Positions 1 through 5,575 of a DNA stretch of 11,791 bases are shown here, one piece after another (the stretch's first letter is position 1; each line of letters opens with the position of its first letter). A program made the position numbers and the translations under genes. This DNA is from an uncultured Angelakisella sp. (GTDB taxonomy: Bacteria > Bacillota > Clostridia > Oscillospirales > Ruminococcaceae), in NCBI GenBank assembly GCA_910585535.1, contig CAJUFK010000102.1, positions 1 to 11,791 of the forward strand. Reading direction: 5' to 3'. Under the pieces are notes generated by a model, which worked only from the letters and a program-made list of their open reading frames with translations, searched no databases and was not told the origin of the DNA.

Positions 1-779
1 AAATCAGCGGGGCGCCACGGACAGTCAAGGTCATGGGAGGCCACCAGACGCTTTTGCACGTTGGTCCCGGCGCCCATCTTCTGCGTACTGCCCAGCAGAA
101 CGCGCACCTGGCCGGAGCGCACCTTGGCGAACAGTTCCGCCTTTTGTGCTTCGGTATGGGCGTCGTGAATAAATGCGATTTCTTCCACTGGCACACCTTT
201 GGCAATCAGTTTTGCCCGAATATCGTCATATACGCCCATTTCCAGCTTGACGCCCTCGGCATCTTCCTCTACCTCGTCTGGGTTCTGCCCCATCACTTTA
301 TCAATAATTTCCCGTATCTTGGACTTGCGGGGCTTTTTGCTCTCAGACCGTCCCTTGGGCGTGGAAAGGTCGCAGAAAACAAGCTGTGCGCCCCTGGTAG
401 GTGTGCTTTCCTGCCAAATCTCAAATACATTTTTGACACAGGCGTTGACCTTGCTGTTGGGATCGTCCCCCAGCAGGGGGTTCATAATGCGCTGGTCAAG
501 GGCCAGCTTGCGCCCATCGCTGGTAATTTTGAGCATATTGTCCTCATTGGGCTTTACCATGCCGTTGCGGACAGCCTCGGCCCGTTCTGCCAAGGACTGC
601 ACCATTTCCTTCTGTGCGGCGCTGGGTTCGGTGGTCACAGTGATATACTCGGCCTCCGGCACAGGGAGCTTCAGCATCTCCGCCGTCTTGATATCGGCGG
701 CCTCTTTCCAGAGATTCATCAATTCCGGGAGGTTATTGAACCGGGAAAACCGTGTTTTGGAGCGGAACCCTGTGCCCTC
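1..779 (-). pseudogene. C-terminal-side piece of a split SNF2/DEAD-type helicase of a conjugative element
   Basis: The - strand is open from the insertion point to the window edge without a stop and runs out of the window. It reads TGFRSKTRFSRFNNLPELM at the junction and later LLGSTQKMGAGTNVQKRL and HDLDCPWRPAD. The latter match helicase motifs V-VI of the very large helicase/methylase-like proteins carried by Firmicutes conjugative elements. The reading continues in frame from the other piece at the right edge of the window once the transposon is removed. In the present state it has no start codon or ribosome site of its own at the junction, so it is probably not translated as a working protein. 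It is GC-rich compared with the transposon. Identity as the conjugative-element helicase is recognition of the motif string, not a search. Confidence 0.85.
774..779. repeat. Left attachment junction (6-bp direct repeat GCCCTC)
   Basis: GCCCTC on +, GAGGGC on -. The same six bases occur at the right junction. On the - strand it carries a GA dinucleotide, the crossover dinucleotide used by TnpX/TndX-type recombinases. The exact crossover position within the six bases cannot be resolved from one integrated copy. Confidence 0.85.
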
Positions 780-790
780 AAAGACCCTAT

Positions 791-796
791 TGTCAA
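791..796 (-). promoter_or_regulatory. -35 half of the circle-junction promoter
   Basis: The - strand reads TTGACA, a perfect -35 hexamer, pointing out of the left end. In the integrated element the position 17 bp downstream is host sequence (ACAGGG), which is no -10. In the excised circle the next 17 bases (11 from the left end plus the 6-bp core) lead straight to TACAAT from the right end. The TGA stop of tnpW lies inside this hexamer. Confidence 0.8.
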
Positions 797-978
797 GATA
801 TTTTTTTGAGATTTTCTAAATTGAATTTTGAAGTTGCAAAATCGCCCAAAACCGCATGAATACAAAGGTCTCGGAACTTGCTTTCCAGCGGCTTTTTTGC
901 CGCCTCGGACTGCTTCACATTGACAATGAAAGTCGTTTTCCCAATGCGCTTTGTGAAGCTGTTAGGTGTATTTTTCAT
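793..978 (-). CDS. tnpW: TnpW-like small transposon protein
   Basis: 61 aa with the core FTKRIGKTTFIVNV near residues 8-21, the N-terminal signature of the TnpW family of small proteins in Tn4451-type and other clostridial elements. Their function is not established. The ATG has an upstream purine-rich site (AGGAAAGGA, about 9 bases away). It is the last gene of the mobilization side and sits at the element's left end. Its last codons (KIS, then TGA) run into the TTGACA that becomes the -35 of the circle promoter, so the gene end and the recombination/promoter end are fused. The C-terminal third (from about residue 40) does not match what I recall of TnpW and may be specific to this element. 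Confidence 0.7.
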   Translation of the reverse strand: MKNTPNSFTKRIGKTTFIVNVKQSEAAKKPLESKFRDLCIHAVLGDFATSKFNLENLKKIS

Positions 979-1004
979 AGTGATTTTCCTTTCCTAAAAT
1001 GAAA

Positions 1005-1058
1005 CCAGCCGAAAAGGAAAGGGACGAAAGAACATCATCCCATTCCATTTTCGACTGG
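1005..1058 (-). terminator. Long hairpin between relaxase gene and tnpW; possible terminator or attenuator
   Basis: CCAGCCGAAAA (1005-1015) pairs with TTTTCGACTGG (1048-1058) with one mismatch that is a G:U wobble in the - strand RNA. The stem continues with GGAA/TTCC and GGGA/TCCC around a 13-base loop at 1025-1037, giving about 19 pairs. On the - strand it is followed by GGTTTCATTTTAGG, a weak T-rich tract, and then by the tnpW ribosome site. It could end relaxase-operon transcription or modulate entry into tnpW. Confidence 0.5.
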
Positions 1059-1075
1059 TAAACTGACACGAGGAT

Positions 1076-1107
1076 ACGAGGACAAGAGGACAAGAAGTCA
1101 GAGTGTC
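1076..1107 (+). repeat. 32-bp inverted repeat, left copy
   Basis: Perfect 32-base match to the reverse complement of 9346-9377. It begins ACGAGGACAAGAGG and ends CAGAGTGTC. It sits between the relaxase stop codon and tnpW. With the extra bases to its left it forms four imperfect 8-base tandem units at 1066-1097: ACACGAGG, ATACGAGG, ACAAGAGG and ACAAGAAG. The outer bases ACACGAG (1066-1072) and CTCGTGT (1107-1113) are also complementary to each other. Confidence 0.85.
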
Positions 1108-1119
1108 TCGTGTATGAGG

Positions 1120-2412
1120 TTATCTTTCGCCCCATTCGTCTCTCGCTCTCGGCTTTCGTTTCGGCATCGGCTGCTCTCGTTCCTCGGCTCTTTCCTTTTG
1201 AGGTATGAGCTTCTCGAAGAACTCTTTGACCTTTTCAGGGAAGCGTTGAAGAGCTGTCAGATACGGTCTTGTGATCTCTACAAGCCTCTCATATTTCTCA
1301 GTAACCTCTCTCAGTTTCTCCTTTACATTGGAGAGACGGGACGCCAAATCTATTGCCTGTCGCTGGTAGTAGCTCACGCTATCTTTCAGATCGTGGATCT
1401 CCGCACGAGAAGAAACGCCCTCTTTGGCGAGGGACTTCAAGCTATCGAGTTCCTCTTTGGAAATCGTGTACTTGCCTGTGATACCCTTACTTCCGAGAGC
1501 GTCTATCTCATGAATTGTGGCGGAAACCTTCTGCCGGTTCTCGACCTTTTTCGACACCTTTTGCAGTTCGGTTTTTGCTTCATTGACCTCCTGCCTGACC
1601 TCCTTCAGCTTTCCCGTTACTTCTGAAAGTCTCTCCTTGTCCTGCTCAATTTGGTAGTCAAGGCTGGACAAATGCTCCGCCGTACTGCCCAACTCTCCAC
1701 GCTCAAAATCCGTAAATCCGGCGTCTCTCATGTGTTCGAAGAGCTGATCCTGAAGCACAGAATAGGACTTGCGAAAGACAGGTCTGCCGTATTTGTTGAT
1801 GACCTGTTGCCCCTGTTCATCGAGAATGGGGACGGTGTTCTTCCACTTCTTTGAGTGCGAAACCTGATTGATTACCTCCTTGACCGTACCCACCAACGAG
1901 GGGTCTTTACACCTTTTTGTCCACCTGATTTCTTTCTGAACGGTGGGTATCGCCACCACATGAATATGGTAGTGATAGACAGGCTTACCCAGCTCATCGC
2001 TGACCGCTTTGTTGATCTCATCGGCGTGCATCACCGCCGAAACGATATTGTCTTCACCATAAACCTTGCAGCAAAAACGGTAGGCTTCTTCGTAGAATTG
2101 CCTCGCATATTCGTACCCGCCATGCTCTTCAAAGTACCGAGTGTTGACATCAATTACGACCTCATTGAGGATCGTCGCACCCTCTTTTTGACCACGAGTT
2201 GAGATTTTATTTTCGGAAAGCAGCTTCTGAAAATACTCATTGTAGGTCATTGTATCGGGAGATTTGAAGTGGACATTGAGAGGTATTCGATCTACATCAA
2301 CATTCACATTTGCGTAGCTTTCATTCTTGCGTTCGTTGTGTCTTTCTGTCTTTGGAGCGCCCGCAGCGGTTATCTTTTCAACCCTGATACAGCTCATATT
2401 TTTATCGGACAT
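1120..2412 (-). CDS. MobV-family relaxase (Pre/Mob), counterpart of Tn4451 TnpZ
   Basis: 430 aa. Relaxases of this family nick one strand at oriT and lead it into a recipient through a helper conjugation system. Visible motifs are the N-terminal H-N-E-R at 25-28 (HNxR motif), H129-x-D131-E132, and the histidine cluster YHYHIH at 146-151 that binds the metal. Residues about 255-410 are a long heptad-rich coiled coil (for example LKEVRQEVNEAKTELQKV), followed by a basic tail, the usual MobV layout. The start is supported by GGAGGTGA six bases upstream. It follows the ATPase gene across a 123-bp gap that holds the candidate oriT. Position and family match TnpZ of Tn4451. Confidence 0.9.
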   Translation of the reverse strand: MSDKNMSCIRVEKITAAGAPKTERHNERKNESYANVNVDVDRIPLNVHFKSPDTMTYNEYFQKLLSENKISTRGQKEGATILNEVVIDVNTRYFEEHGGYEYARQFYEEAYRFCCKVYGEDNIVSAVMHADEINKAVSDELGKPVYHYHIHVVAIPTVQKEIRWTKRCKDPSLVGTVKEVINQVSHSKKWKNTVPILDEQGQQVINKYGRPVFRKSYSVLQDQLFEHMRDAGFTDFERGELGSTAEHLSSLDYQIEQDKERLSEVTGKLKEVRQEVNEAKTELQKVSKKVENRQKVSATIHEIDALGSKGITGKYTISKEELDSLKSLAKEGVSSRAEIHDLKDSVSYYQRQAIDLASRLSNVKEKLREVTEKYERLVEITRPYLTALQRFPEKVKEFFEKLIPQKERAEEREQPMPKRKPRARDEWGER

Positions 2413-2435
2413 TCTTAATCACCTCCAAGTATCGG

Positions 2436-2528
2436 GGGAACGGTTACGCAACTTTTGCAAAGTGCGTAACCCACTATGACACTTTCAGCAAGCTGAAAGA
2501 TGTCGTGGGCCAGAGCGTTCCCCTCTGG
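2436..2528 (-). other. Candidate origin of transfer (oriT) for the MobV relaxase
   Basis: The gap between ATPase and relaxase genes contains three inverted repeats in a row: GGTTACGCA/TGCGTAACC (2442-2450, 2463-2471); CTTTCAGC-AA-GCTGAAAG (2482-2499) extended by GACA/TGTC; and CCAGAG/CTCTGG (2510-2528). On the - strand 2476-2467 reads TAGTGGGTTA, which differs at one base from the nick region TAGTGTG/TTA known for pMV158-type MobV origins. Placing oriT directly upstream of the relaxase gene is the family rule. The nick would fall between 2470 and 2469. No binding data; this is motif and position only. Confidence 0.65.
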
Positions 2529-2535
2529 ACTCCCC

Positions 2536-3537
2536 TCAAGCCTCACGATCCGGCAACTGCCAATACCACACGAAATGGGGCTTGATTGCCTCAACCCCCA
2601 AAATCTTTCGTGCTATCTTGGCAGTAGACTTGCTGATGCCGGCTTCTGCTAACTTGGTCTCGCACTCGCTCGCCAAGTGCATCTCGCCGTCACCGAGCAA
2701 GTCTTTGATGACCTCCACCGCCTTTTGTGTTTTCACATTCGGTCTGCCGCCCGACTGTGAGAACACGGCGAGAAGCTCATCTGCCGTCTGTTCGGCTTCA
2801 CGGAGAAAGGTCACTCCGTTTTCATCGAGAGAGAAAACAATCGCCGCACCTGTCGGAGCGAGGTTTGCTTTCTGCTGTACCATCACTCGCTCGTCCTCGT
2901 TGTCCTTGCTCCTGCCGATGAGCAGAGCGCTCCTTACTGAACCGACAACATCAATCGAGCCGGGGGTGCGGTAGATCGCTTTCGTTCCCATCATCTTGTT
3001 CAGATGATTGATAACGACAATGGCACAGCCCGTCTCCTTTGCAAGCTGGATAAGATGGTTGAAGCGAGGGCGGACTTCGTTGGCGGCGTTGATCTGACAA
3101 TCCCCGATGTACGAGGAAAGAGGGTCAAGGATCAGCAGCCTGGCTCCAGTCTTTTTGATAGCTTCATCTATGCGCTCGTCCTCAAAGCTGAGAGCTTTTT
3201 CTTTCTCGTTGATGAAGATGAGCCTCTCACGGTCTCCGTCCGCTTTGATGAAGCGAGGAACAATCGTATCGTCTGCATCGTCCTCCGTGGTCTGGTAGAT
3301 GACATTCACAGGCTCCGGCGGTTGCTCCGGCTCCGTAAAGGGAAGCGGACTTCCCTTTGTGAGCAGAGCCGCCAGCGTGAGCATGAAGGTACTCTTGCCA
3401 TCGCCGGGGTCTCCCTGCAAAAGCGTAACCTTGCCGTAGGGAATGAACGGATACCACAGCCATGAGATTTCTTTCGGCGTGATGTCGCTCGCCCTGATAA
3501 GCTCAAGCTCCTGCTTCTGTTCAGTCTGTTCGTTCAT
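2536..3537 (-). CDS. RepA-like AAA ATPase (AAA_25 type)
   Basis: 333 aa from the ATG at 3537, which has AAAGGAAG in front. The longer open frame to 3621 lacks such a site and would overlap the upstream gene more. Walker A is GDPGDGKST at about 42-50 and Walker B is RLLILDP at about 133-139. A conserved IVVINHLNK at about 173-181 and the RTPGSIDVVGSVRSALLIGR segment are typical of the RecA-fold hexameric RepA/regulatory ATPases found on plasmids and clostridial mobile elements. The C-terminal 80 residues look like a winged helix (LLGDGEMHLASECETKLAEAGISKST). It may act on DNA during mobilization or replication of the circle. It overlaps the preceding small gene by 17 bp and precedes oriT and the relaxase. 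In position it matches tnpY of Tn4451; I do not claim homology. Confidence 0.8.
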   Translation of the reverse strand: MNEQTEQKQELELIRASDITPKEISWLWYPFIPYGKVTLLQGDPGDGKSTFMLTLAALLTKGSPLPFTEPEQPPEPVNVIYQTTEDDADDTIVPRFIKADGDRERLIFINEKEKALSFEDERIDEAIKKTGARLLILDPLSSYIGDCQINAANEVRPRFNHLIQLAKETGCAIVVINHLNKMMGTKAIYRTPGSIDVVGSVRSALLIGRSKDNEDERVMVQQKANLAPTGAAIVFSLDENGVTFLREAEQTADELLAVFSQSGGRPNVKTQKAVEVIKDLLGDGEMHLASECETKLAEAGISKSTAKIARKILGVEAIKPHFVWYWQLPDREA

Positions 3538-3712
3538 TGCTTTCTTCCTTTCGCCTTTTGGATAAATATCTTGGGCATTGCAGAATGACCGCACGAAAGC
3601 TCTGCTTGCAGTCATGCTCACACCTGATGCACAGATCGTTGTAGGTTATTCTGTTGCGAGCGTTGAGAAAGAACGCCCATTCTTCCTTCCTCTTTTTGCT
3701 CATTCTTGGCAA
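3521..3712 (-). CDS. Small cysteine-rich protein upstream of the ATPase
   Basis: 63 aa if it starts at TTG 3712, which lies 9 bases after a GGAGG. An ATG at 3703 gives MSKKRKEEW but is 18 bases from that site. Four cysteines (28, 31, 35, 46; C-x2-C-x3-C-x10-C) suggest a small metal-binding fold, and both ends are strongly basic. Its last 17 bases overlap the ATPase start, indicating translational coupling in the operon small protein, ATPase, relaxase. I recall similar short ORFs ahead of such ATPases in clostridial elements, but no function is known to me. The start choice is uncertain. Confidence 0.6.
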   Translation of the reverse strand: MPRMSKKRKEEWAFFLNARNRITYNDLCIRCEHDCKQSFRAVILQCPRYLSKRRKEESNERTD

Positions 3713-3770
3713 TCGGCATCGCCTCCTTTCCGTTGCAGGGCATAAGGAAAGCCCCTGCTCTGCAAGCGTA

Positions 3771-3800
3771 AAAGCTCGGGGCGATTTTCGGGCTTTTTTT
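3771..3800 (+). terminator. Hairpin with T-run in the leader of the mobilization operon
   Basis: AAAGCTCG (3771-3778) pairs with CGGGCTTT (3789-3796), with one mismatch that can pair as G:U on the + strand, around a 10-base loop. TTTT follows on the + strand, so it would terminate + strand RNA. On the - strand the structure lies in the untranslated leader of the small cysteine-rich protein gene. No convincing + strand promoter was found to its left. Confidence 0.45.
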
Positions 3801-3885
3801 GCCCTGTACGCCGTTTTCAGAGAAGGGGCTGTGTCCTTTTATGTCCCGCACCTTTTTCCCTAACTGTAACTTTTGGGGAAGAAAA

Positions 3886-3922
3886 AGCACCCGCTTTTCC
3901 GTTGAATTGAAAAGCAGGTGCT
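3886..3922 (-). terminator. Rho-independent terminator after the stalk-domain protein gene
   Basis: A 14-bp stem (3886-3899 with 3909-3922, one G:U pair) around a 9-base loop, followed on the - strand by TTTTTC. It lies 33 bp past the stop codon of the secreted protein gene and separates that operon from the mobilization operon. The remainder of 3713-3954 contains the second hairpin at 3771-3800 and no other gene that I can support. Confidence 0.85.
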
Positions 3923-3954
3923 ATGTAATCTCGATAACAAATCGTTATTCAGTT

Positions 3955-4563
3955 TTACTTGATCCACACGCTGGCGGCGTCAAAGTTACTCTGCTCGTAT
4001 TCACCGAAAGCAAATGCAGAGCCAAGATTATACTGACCGAAAGAGAAGTACATCGTCACCGTGTAATCGGGGTTCTCCGCCTGTGCTTCAGCGGCGAGCT
4101 TCTCAGCTTCGGCTCTAATCTCGGAGAGGCTAAAGGACTTCCACCATGTCTTGAACTCGTCCTTGCTCAGAGTGCCGTTGTACTTTGCAGTAAAGATTTT
4201 CTCTGAGCCGTAGTTTGTGACAGGCTTCTCATTGACTTCCCAGCAGGAAGCAAAGTCTGCCTTTTCGCCGGACTTGACGGAGCCGTTGACCGTGGCAAGG
4301 TTCCTGCTGCCATCGTAGCCAACCTCAAGACCATAGGCTTCTGCCAGCGCCCTCAAGGGAGCGTATGTCGTGCCGTTGTAGACGAACACCAGCACATCGT
4401 TTCCCTTGACATCTTTGGGCTGAAAGACCTCGCCGTTGACCAACACATTGATGGGACTACCCTCGATACGGAATGTACCGTTTGCGGCGAACGCCGTCAT
4501 TGGGAGAGCAACGAGCAGCAGAGTGACAAGTACGCCGGACAGGAACGGTAATAGTTTCTTCAT
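3955..4563 (-). CDS. Secreted protein with copper-amine-oxidase-N-like (stalk) domain, function unknown
   Basis: 202 aa. Residues 1-27 are a clear signal peptide: MKKLL, a hydrophobic run, then a cleavage site after TAFA. There is no lipobox cysteine, so it should be released or held at the wall. Residues about 38-95 (INVLVNG, DVLVFVYNGTTYAPLRALAEAYG, LATV) match the small beta/alpha domain known as CuAO N1 or stalk domain in Firmicutes exported proteins. The rest is rich in charged and aromatic residues with no recognizable enzyme motif. AAGGAGG sits about 8 bases before the ATG. It is the last gene of the RHH-tnpV operon and has its own strong terminator. Such a protein is unexpected on a small mobilizable transposon; surface modification or exclusion are guesses only. 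Confidence 0.75.
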   Translation of the reverse strand: MKKLLPFLSGVLVTLLLVALPMTAFAANGTFRIEGSPINVLVNGEVFQPKDVKGNDVLVFVYNGTTYAPLRALAEAYGLEVGYDGSRNLATVNGSVKSGEKADFASCWEVNEKPVTNYGSEKIFTAKYNGTLSKDEFKTWWKSFSLSEIRAEAEKLAAEAQAENPDYTVTMYFSFGQYNLGSAFAFGEYEQSNFDAASVWIK

Positions 4564-4576
4564 AAGAATGACCTCC

Positions 4577-4605
4577 TTGAAATCTTCACCGCCTTGTCGT
4601 ATAAT
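4577..4605 (+). promoter_or_regulatory. Promoter on the + strand for a short RNA
   Basis: TTGAAA (4577-4582), 17-base spacer, TATAAT (4600-4605), pointing away from the secreted protein gene toward tnpV. No protein gene lies downstream on the + strand, but a terminator does about 60 bases later. The -35 abuts the ribosome site of the secreted protein gene on the other strand. Confidence 0.75.
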
Positions 4606-4611
4606 GTGGGT

Positions 4612-4678
4612 GTCTCGGAGAGGGCGGTGTCTCTCTCCCAGACCCCCAGTTTACTGTGAGAGGTTTGCTGGGGTTTCT
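4612..4678 (+). ncRNA. Predicted short RNA, antisense to the tnpV-stalk protein intergenic mRNA
   Basis: Starts about seven bases after TATAAT and ends in a hairpin with a T-rich run, for a predicted 65-70 nt. Hairpin 1 is GGAGAG/CTCTCC (about 4618-4639). Hairpin 2 is CCCCAG/CTGGGG around an 18-base loop with TTTCTTTTTTT after it (about 4645-4680), a terminator only in the + direction. It is fully complementary to the - strand mRNA between the tnpV stop and the secreted protein start, so it could influence expression of the secreted protein or processing of the operon mRNA. Exact ends are estimates. I do not recognize the RNA family. Confidence 0.6.
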
Positions 4679-4684
4679 TTTTTT

Positions 4685-5059
4685 CTAAAGACTGTAGAGT
4701 TCGTCATTGAGCATTTCCTCGGCTCGGCTTCTGATGTTGTTCATCCTGCCGACCCATGCCATCATATCTTCTGCTTTGAGCTTCTCCGTCACGCCCTCTC
4801 GCTCTTTCATCTGACCGATGACAAGATCGAGGAAGTTTCGGGAGCGTTCTTCCACCTCTGCCAGCTTGTCGTTCAGCTTGCCGGAAGTAAGAAGATTGAT
4901 GTAGAGTGCCTTGTGATGTTCTTTGAGATACCTGAGATACCTTCTGCCGTAAATCCCGATGGGCTTTTCCTCCGGCAGATTAATGTCTGGAAGAAAGACC
5001 TCTGTGTCCATTTCCACGCCATCGACCACCTGACGGATCACGGCTTGCCTATACTCCAT
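4685..5059 (-). CDS. tnpV: TnpV, conserved transposon protein
   Basis: 124 aa from the ATG at 5059, chosen because AAAGGAGG lies 7 bases ahead. The longer frame to 5116 has no such site. The signature runs IGIYGRRYLRYLKEHHKALY, INLLTSGKLNDKLAEVEE, MKEREGVTEKLKAEDMMAWV and GRMNNIRSRAEEML, as in the TnpV family of Tn4451-type elements. It is largely helical. The Tn4451 protein is often listed as excision-related, but a biochemical role is not settled. It overlaps the end of the preceding gene by 11 bp, so the two are coupled. Length is normal for the family. Confidence 0.85.
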   Translation of the reverse strand: MEYRQAVIRQVVDGVEMDTEVFLPDINLPEEKPIGIYGRRYLRYLKEHHKALYINLLTSGKLNDKLAEVEERSRNFLDLVIGQMKEREGVTEKLKAEDMMAWVGRMNNIRSRAEEMLNDELYSL

Positions 5060-5477
5060 CGTCCGCCTCCTTTGCTTTGCGCTCGACTTCCTGCCTGAGA
5101 GCTTCATATCCGGCATAGATAAGAGCGATCTTCGGTATGCCGTTCACTTTGAGAAACTCGTTGATTTCCTCGAAGTCCTCACGGGGAAGTCTTGTGTTGA
5201 ACTGACCTGTGCTTTCCTTGCGCTCGTCCTTGTGGACTTGCTCATACTTGCGACGGGCTTTTTTGAGGGGAGGAACATCGTCCTCCGACTTCTGCTCCAA
5301 AAGCTCGTATTCGCCTCCTTTGTACCTTTGGAGCTTTGCGTTCTTCTCGGCATTGAAAGCGGCCTGAGCGTGTTTCAGATTGCCAAACTCGTACTCGCTT
5401 TCCGTGCCGTCCTCATCGTAGGCTGTGACGATGTAGAGATATTCATCGAAGCCCATGATGTCCTTGCTATCTGGCAT
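5049..5477 (-). CDS. Probable ribbon-helix-helix DNA-binding protein
   Basis: 142 aa from ATG 5477; a GTG at 5489 would add four residues. The C-terminal part, about residues 90-135 (TGQFNTRLPREDFEEINEFLK, then IPKIALIYAGYEALRQEV), reads as one beta strand and two helices in the ribbon-helix-helix pattern used by plasmid and transposon repressors. The N-terminal half (FDEYLYIVTAYDEDGTESEY, then a helix with Ala/Asn/Lys) is not recognized. It is the first gene after a perfect promoter whose spacer is a palindrome, so autoregulation is the simple inference. It overlaps tnpV by 11 bp. The ribosome site is weak (GGGTGGTG). The RHH assignment is by pattern only. Confidence 0.55.
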   Translation of the reverse strand: MPDSKDIMGFDEYLYIVTAYDEDGTESEYEFGNLKHAQAAFNAEKNAKLQRYKGGEYELLEQKSEDDVPPLKKARRKYEQVHKDERKESTGQFNTRLPREDFEEINEFLKVNGIPKIALIYAGYEALRQEVERKAKEADDGV

Positions 5478-5500
5478 TTCAATCACCACCCTTCGTCCCC

Positions 5501-5529
5501 ATTATATCGTGCTATCACGATATTGTCAA
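5501..5529 (-). promoter_or_regulatory. Perfect consensus promoter of the RHH-tnpV-stalk protein operon
   Basis: The - strand has TTGACA (5529-5524), exactly 17 bases, then TATAAT (5506-5501). Transcription would start near 5494, about 17 bases before the first start codon. It follows the R-M terminator by only four bases. Such a strong promoter normally needs a repressor, and a matching operator is present. Confidence 0.85.
5504..5523. promoter_or_regulatory. 20-bp palindromic operator filling the promoter spacer
   Basis: ATATCGTG (5504-5511), CTAT, CACGATAT (5516-5523): perfect 8-bp arms. It covers every base of the 17-bp spacer and the first three bases of the -10, so a bound dimer would block RNA polymerase. 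The likely binder is the operon's first product, by inference from position and its RHH-like fold. Confidence 0.75.
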
Positions 5530-5533
5530 TAGC

Positions 5534-5560
5534 AAAAAACGGCCAACCTTGTTGACCGTT
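5534..5560 (-). terminator. Rho-independent terminator of the R-M operon
   Basis: A 10-bp stem (5538-5547 with 5551-5560, one G:U) with a three-base loop, then TTTTTTGC on the - strand. It lies 15 bases beyond the stop codon of the second methyltransferase and just before the next operon's promoter. Confidence 0.85.
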
Positions 5561-5575
5561 TCTGTGCCTTGCAAT

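Noticed and set aside
33..819. Two long + strand ORFs (258 and 206 aa)
   Set aside because: They lie over the GC-rich helicase piece whose - strand frame shows recognizable helicase motifs and continues in frame across the element; they have no recognizable protein features.
1066..1113. Possible CRISPR-like array
   Set aside because: The units are 8 bases, contiguous and without spacers.
3618..3890. - strand ORF of 90 aa overlapping the small cysteine-rich protein
   Set aside because: It begins inside the terminator hairpin after the secreted protein gene. Its internal ATG at 3719 is only two bases from the GGAGG, and the frame is incompatible with the cysteine pattern of the overlapping gene.
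3713..3954. Promoter for the mobilization operon
   Set aside because: Only poor hexamers were found (for example AGTTAG with ATAAAA); not strong enough to list.
4618..4680. Terminator for tnpV on the - strand
   Set aside because: The hairpins have the T-run only on the + strand; on the - strand the same bases give an A-run before the stem, so they do not end tnpV transcription.
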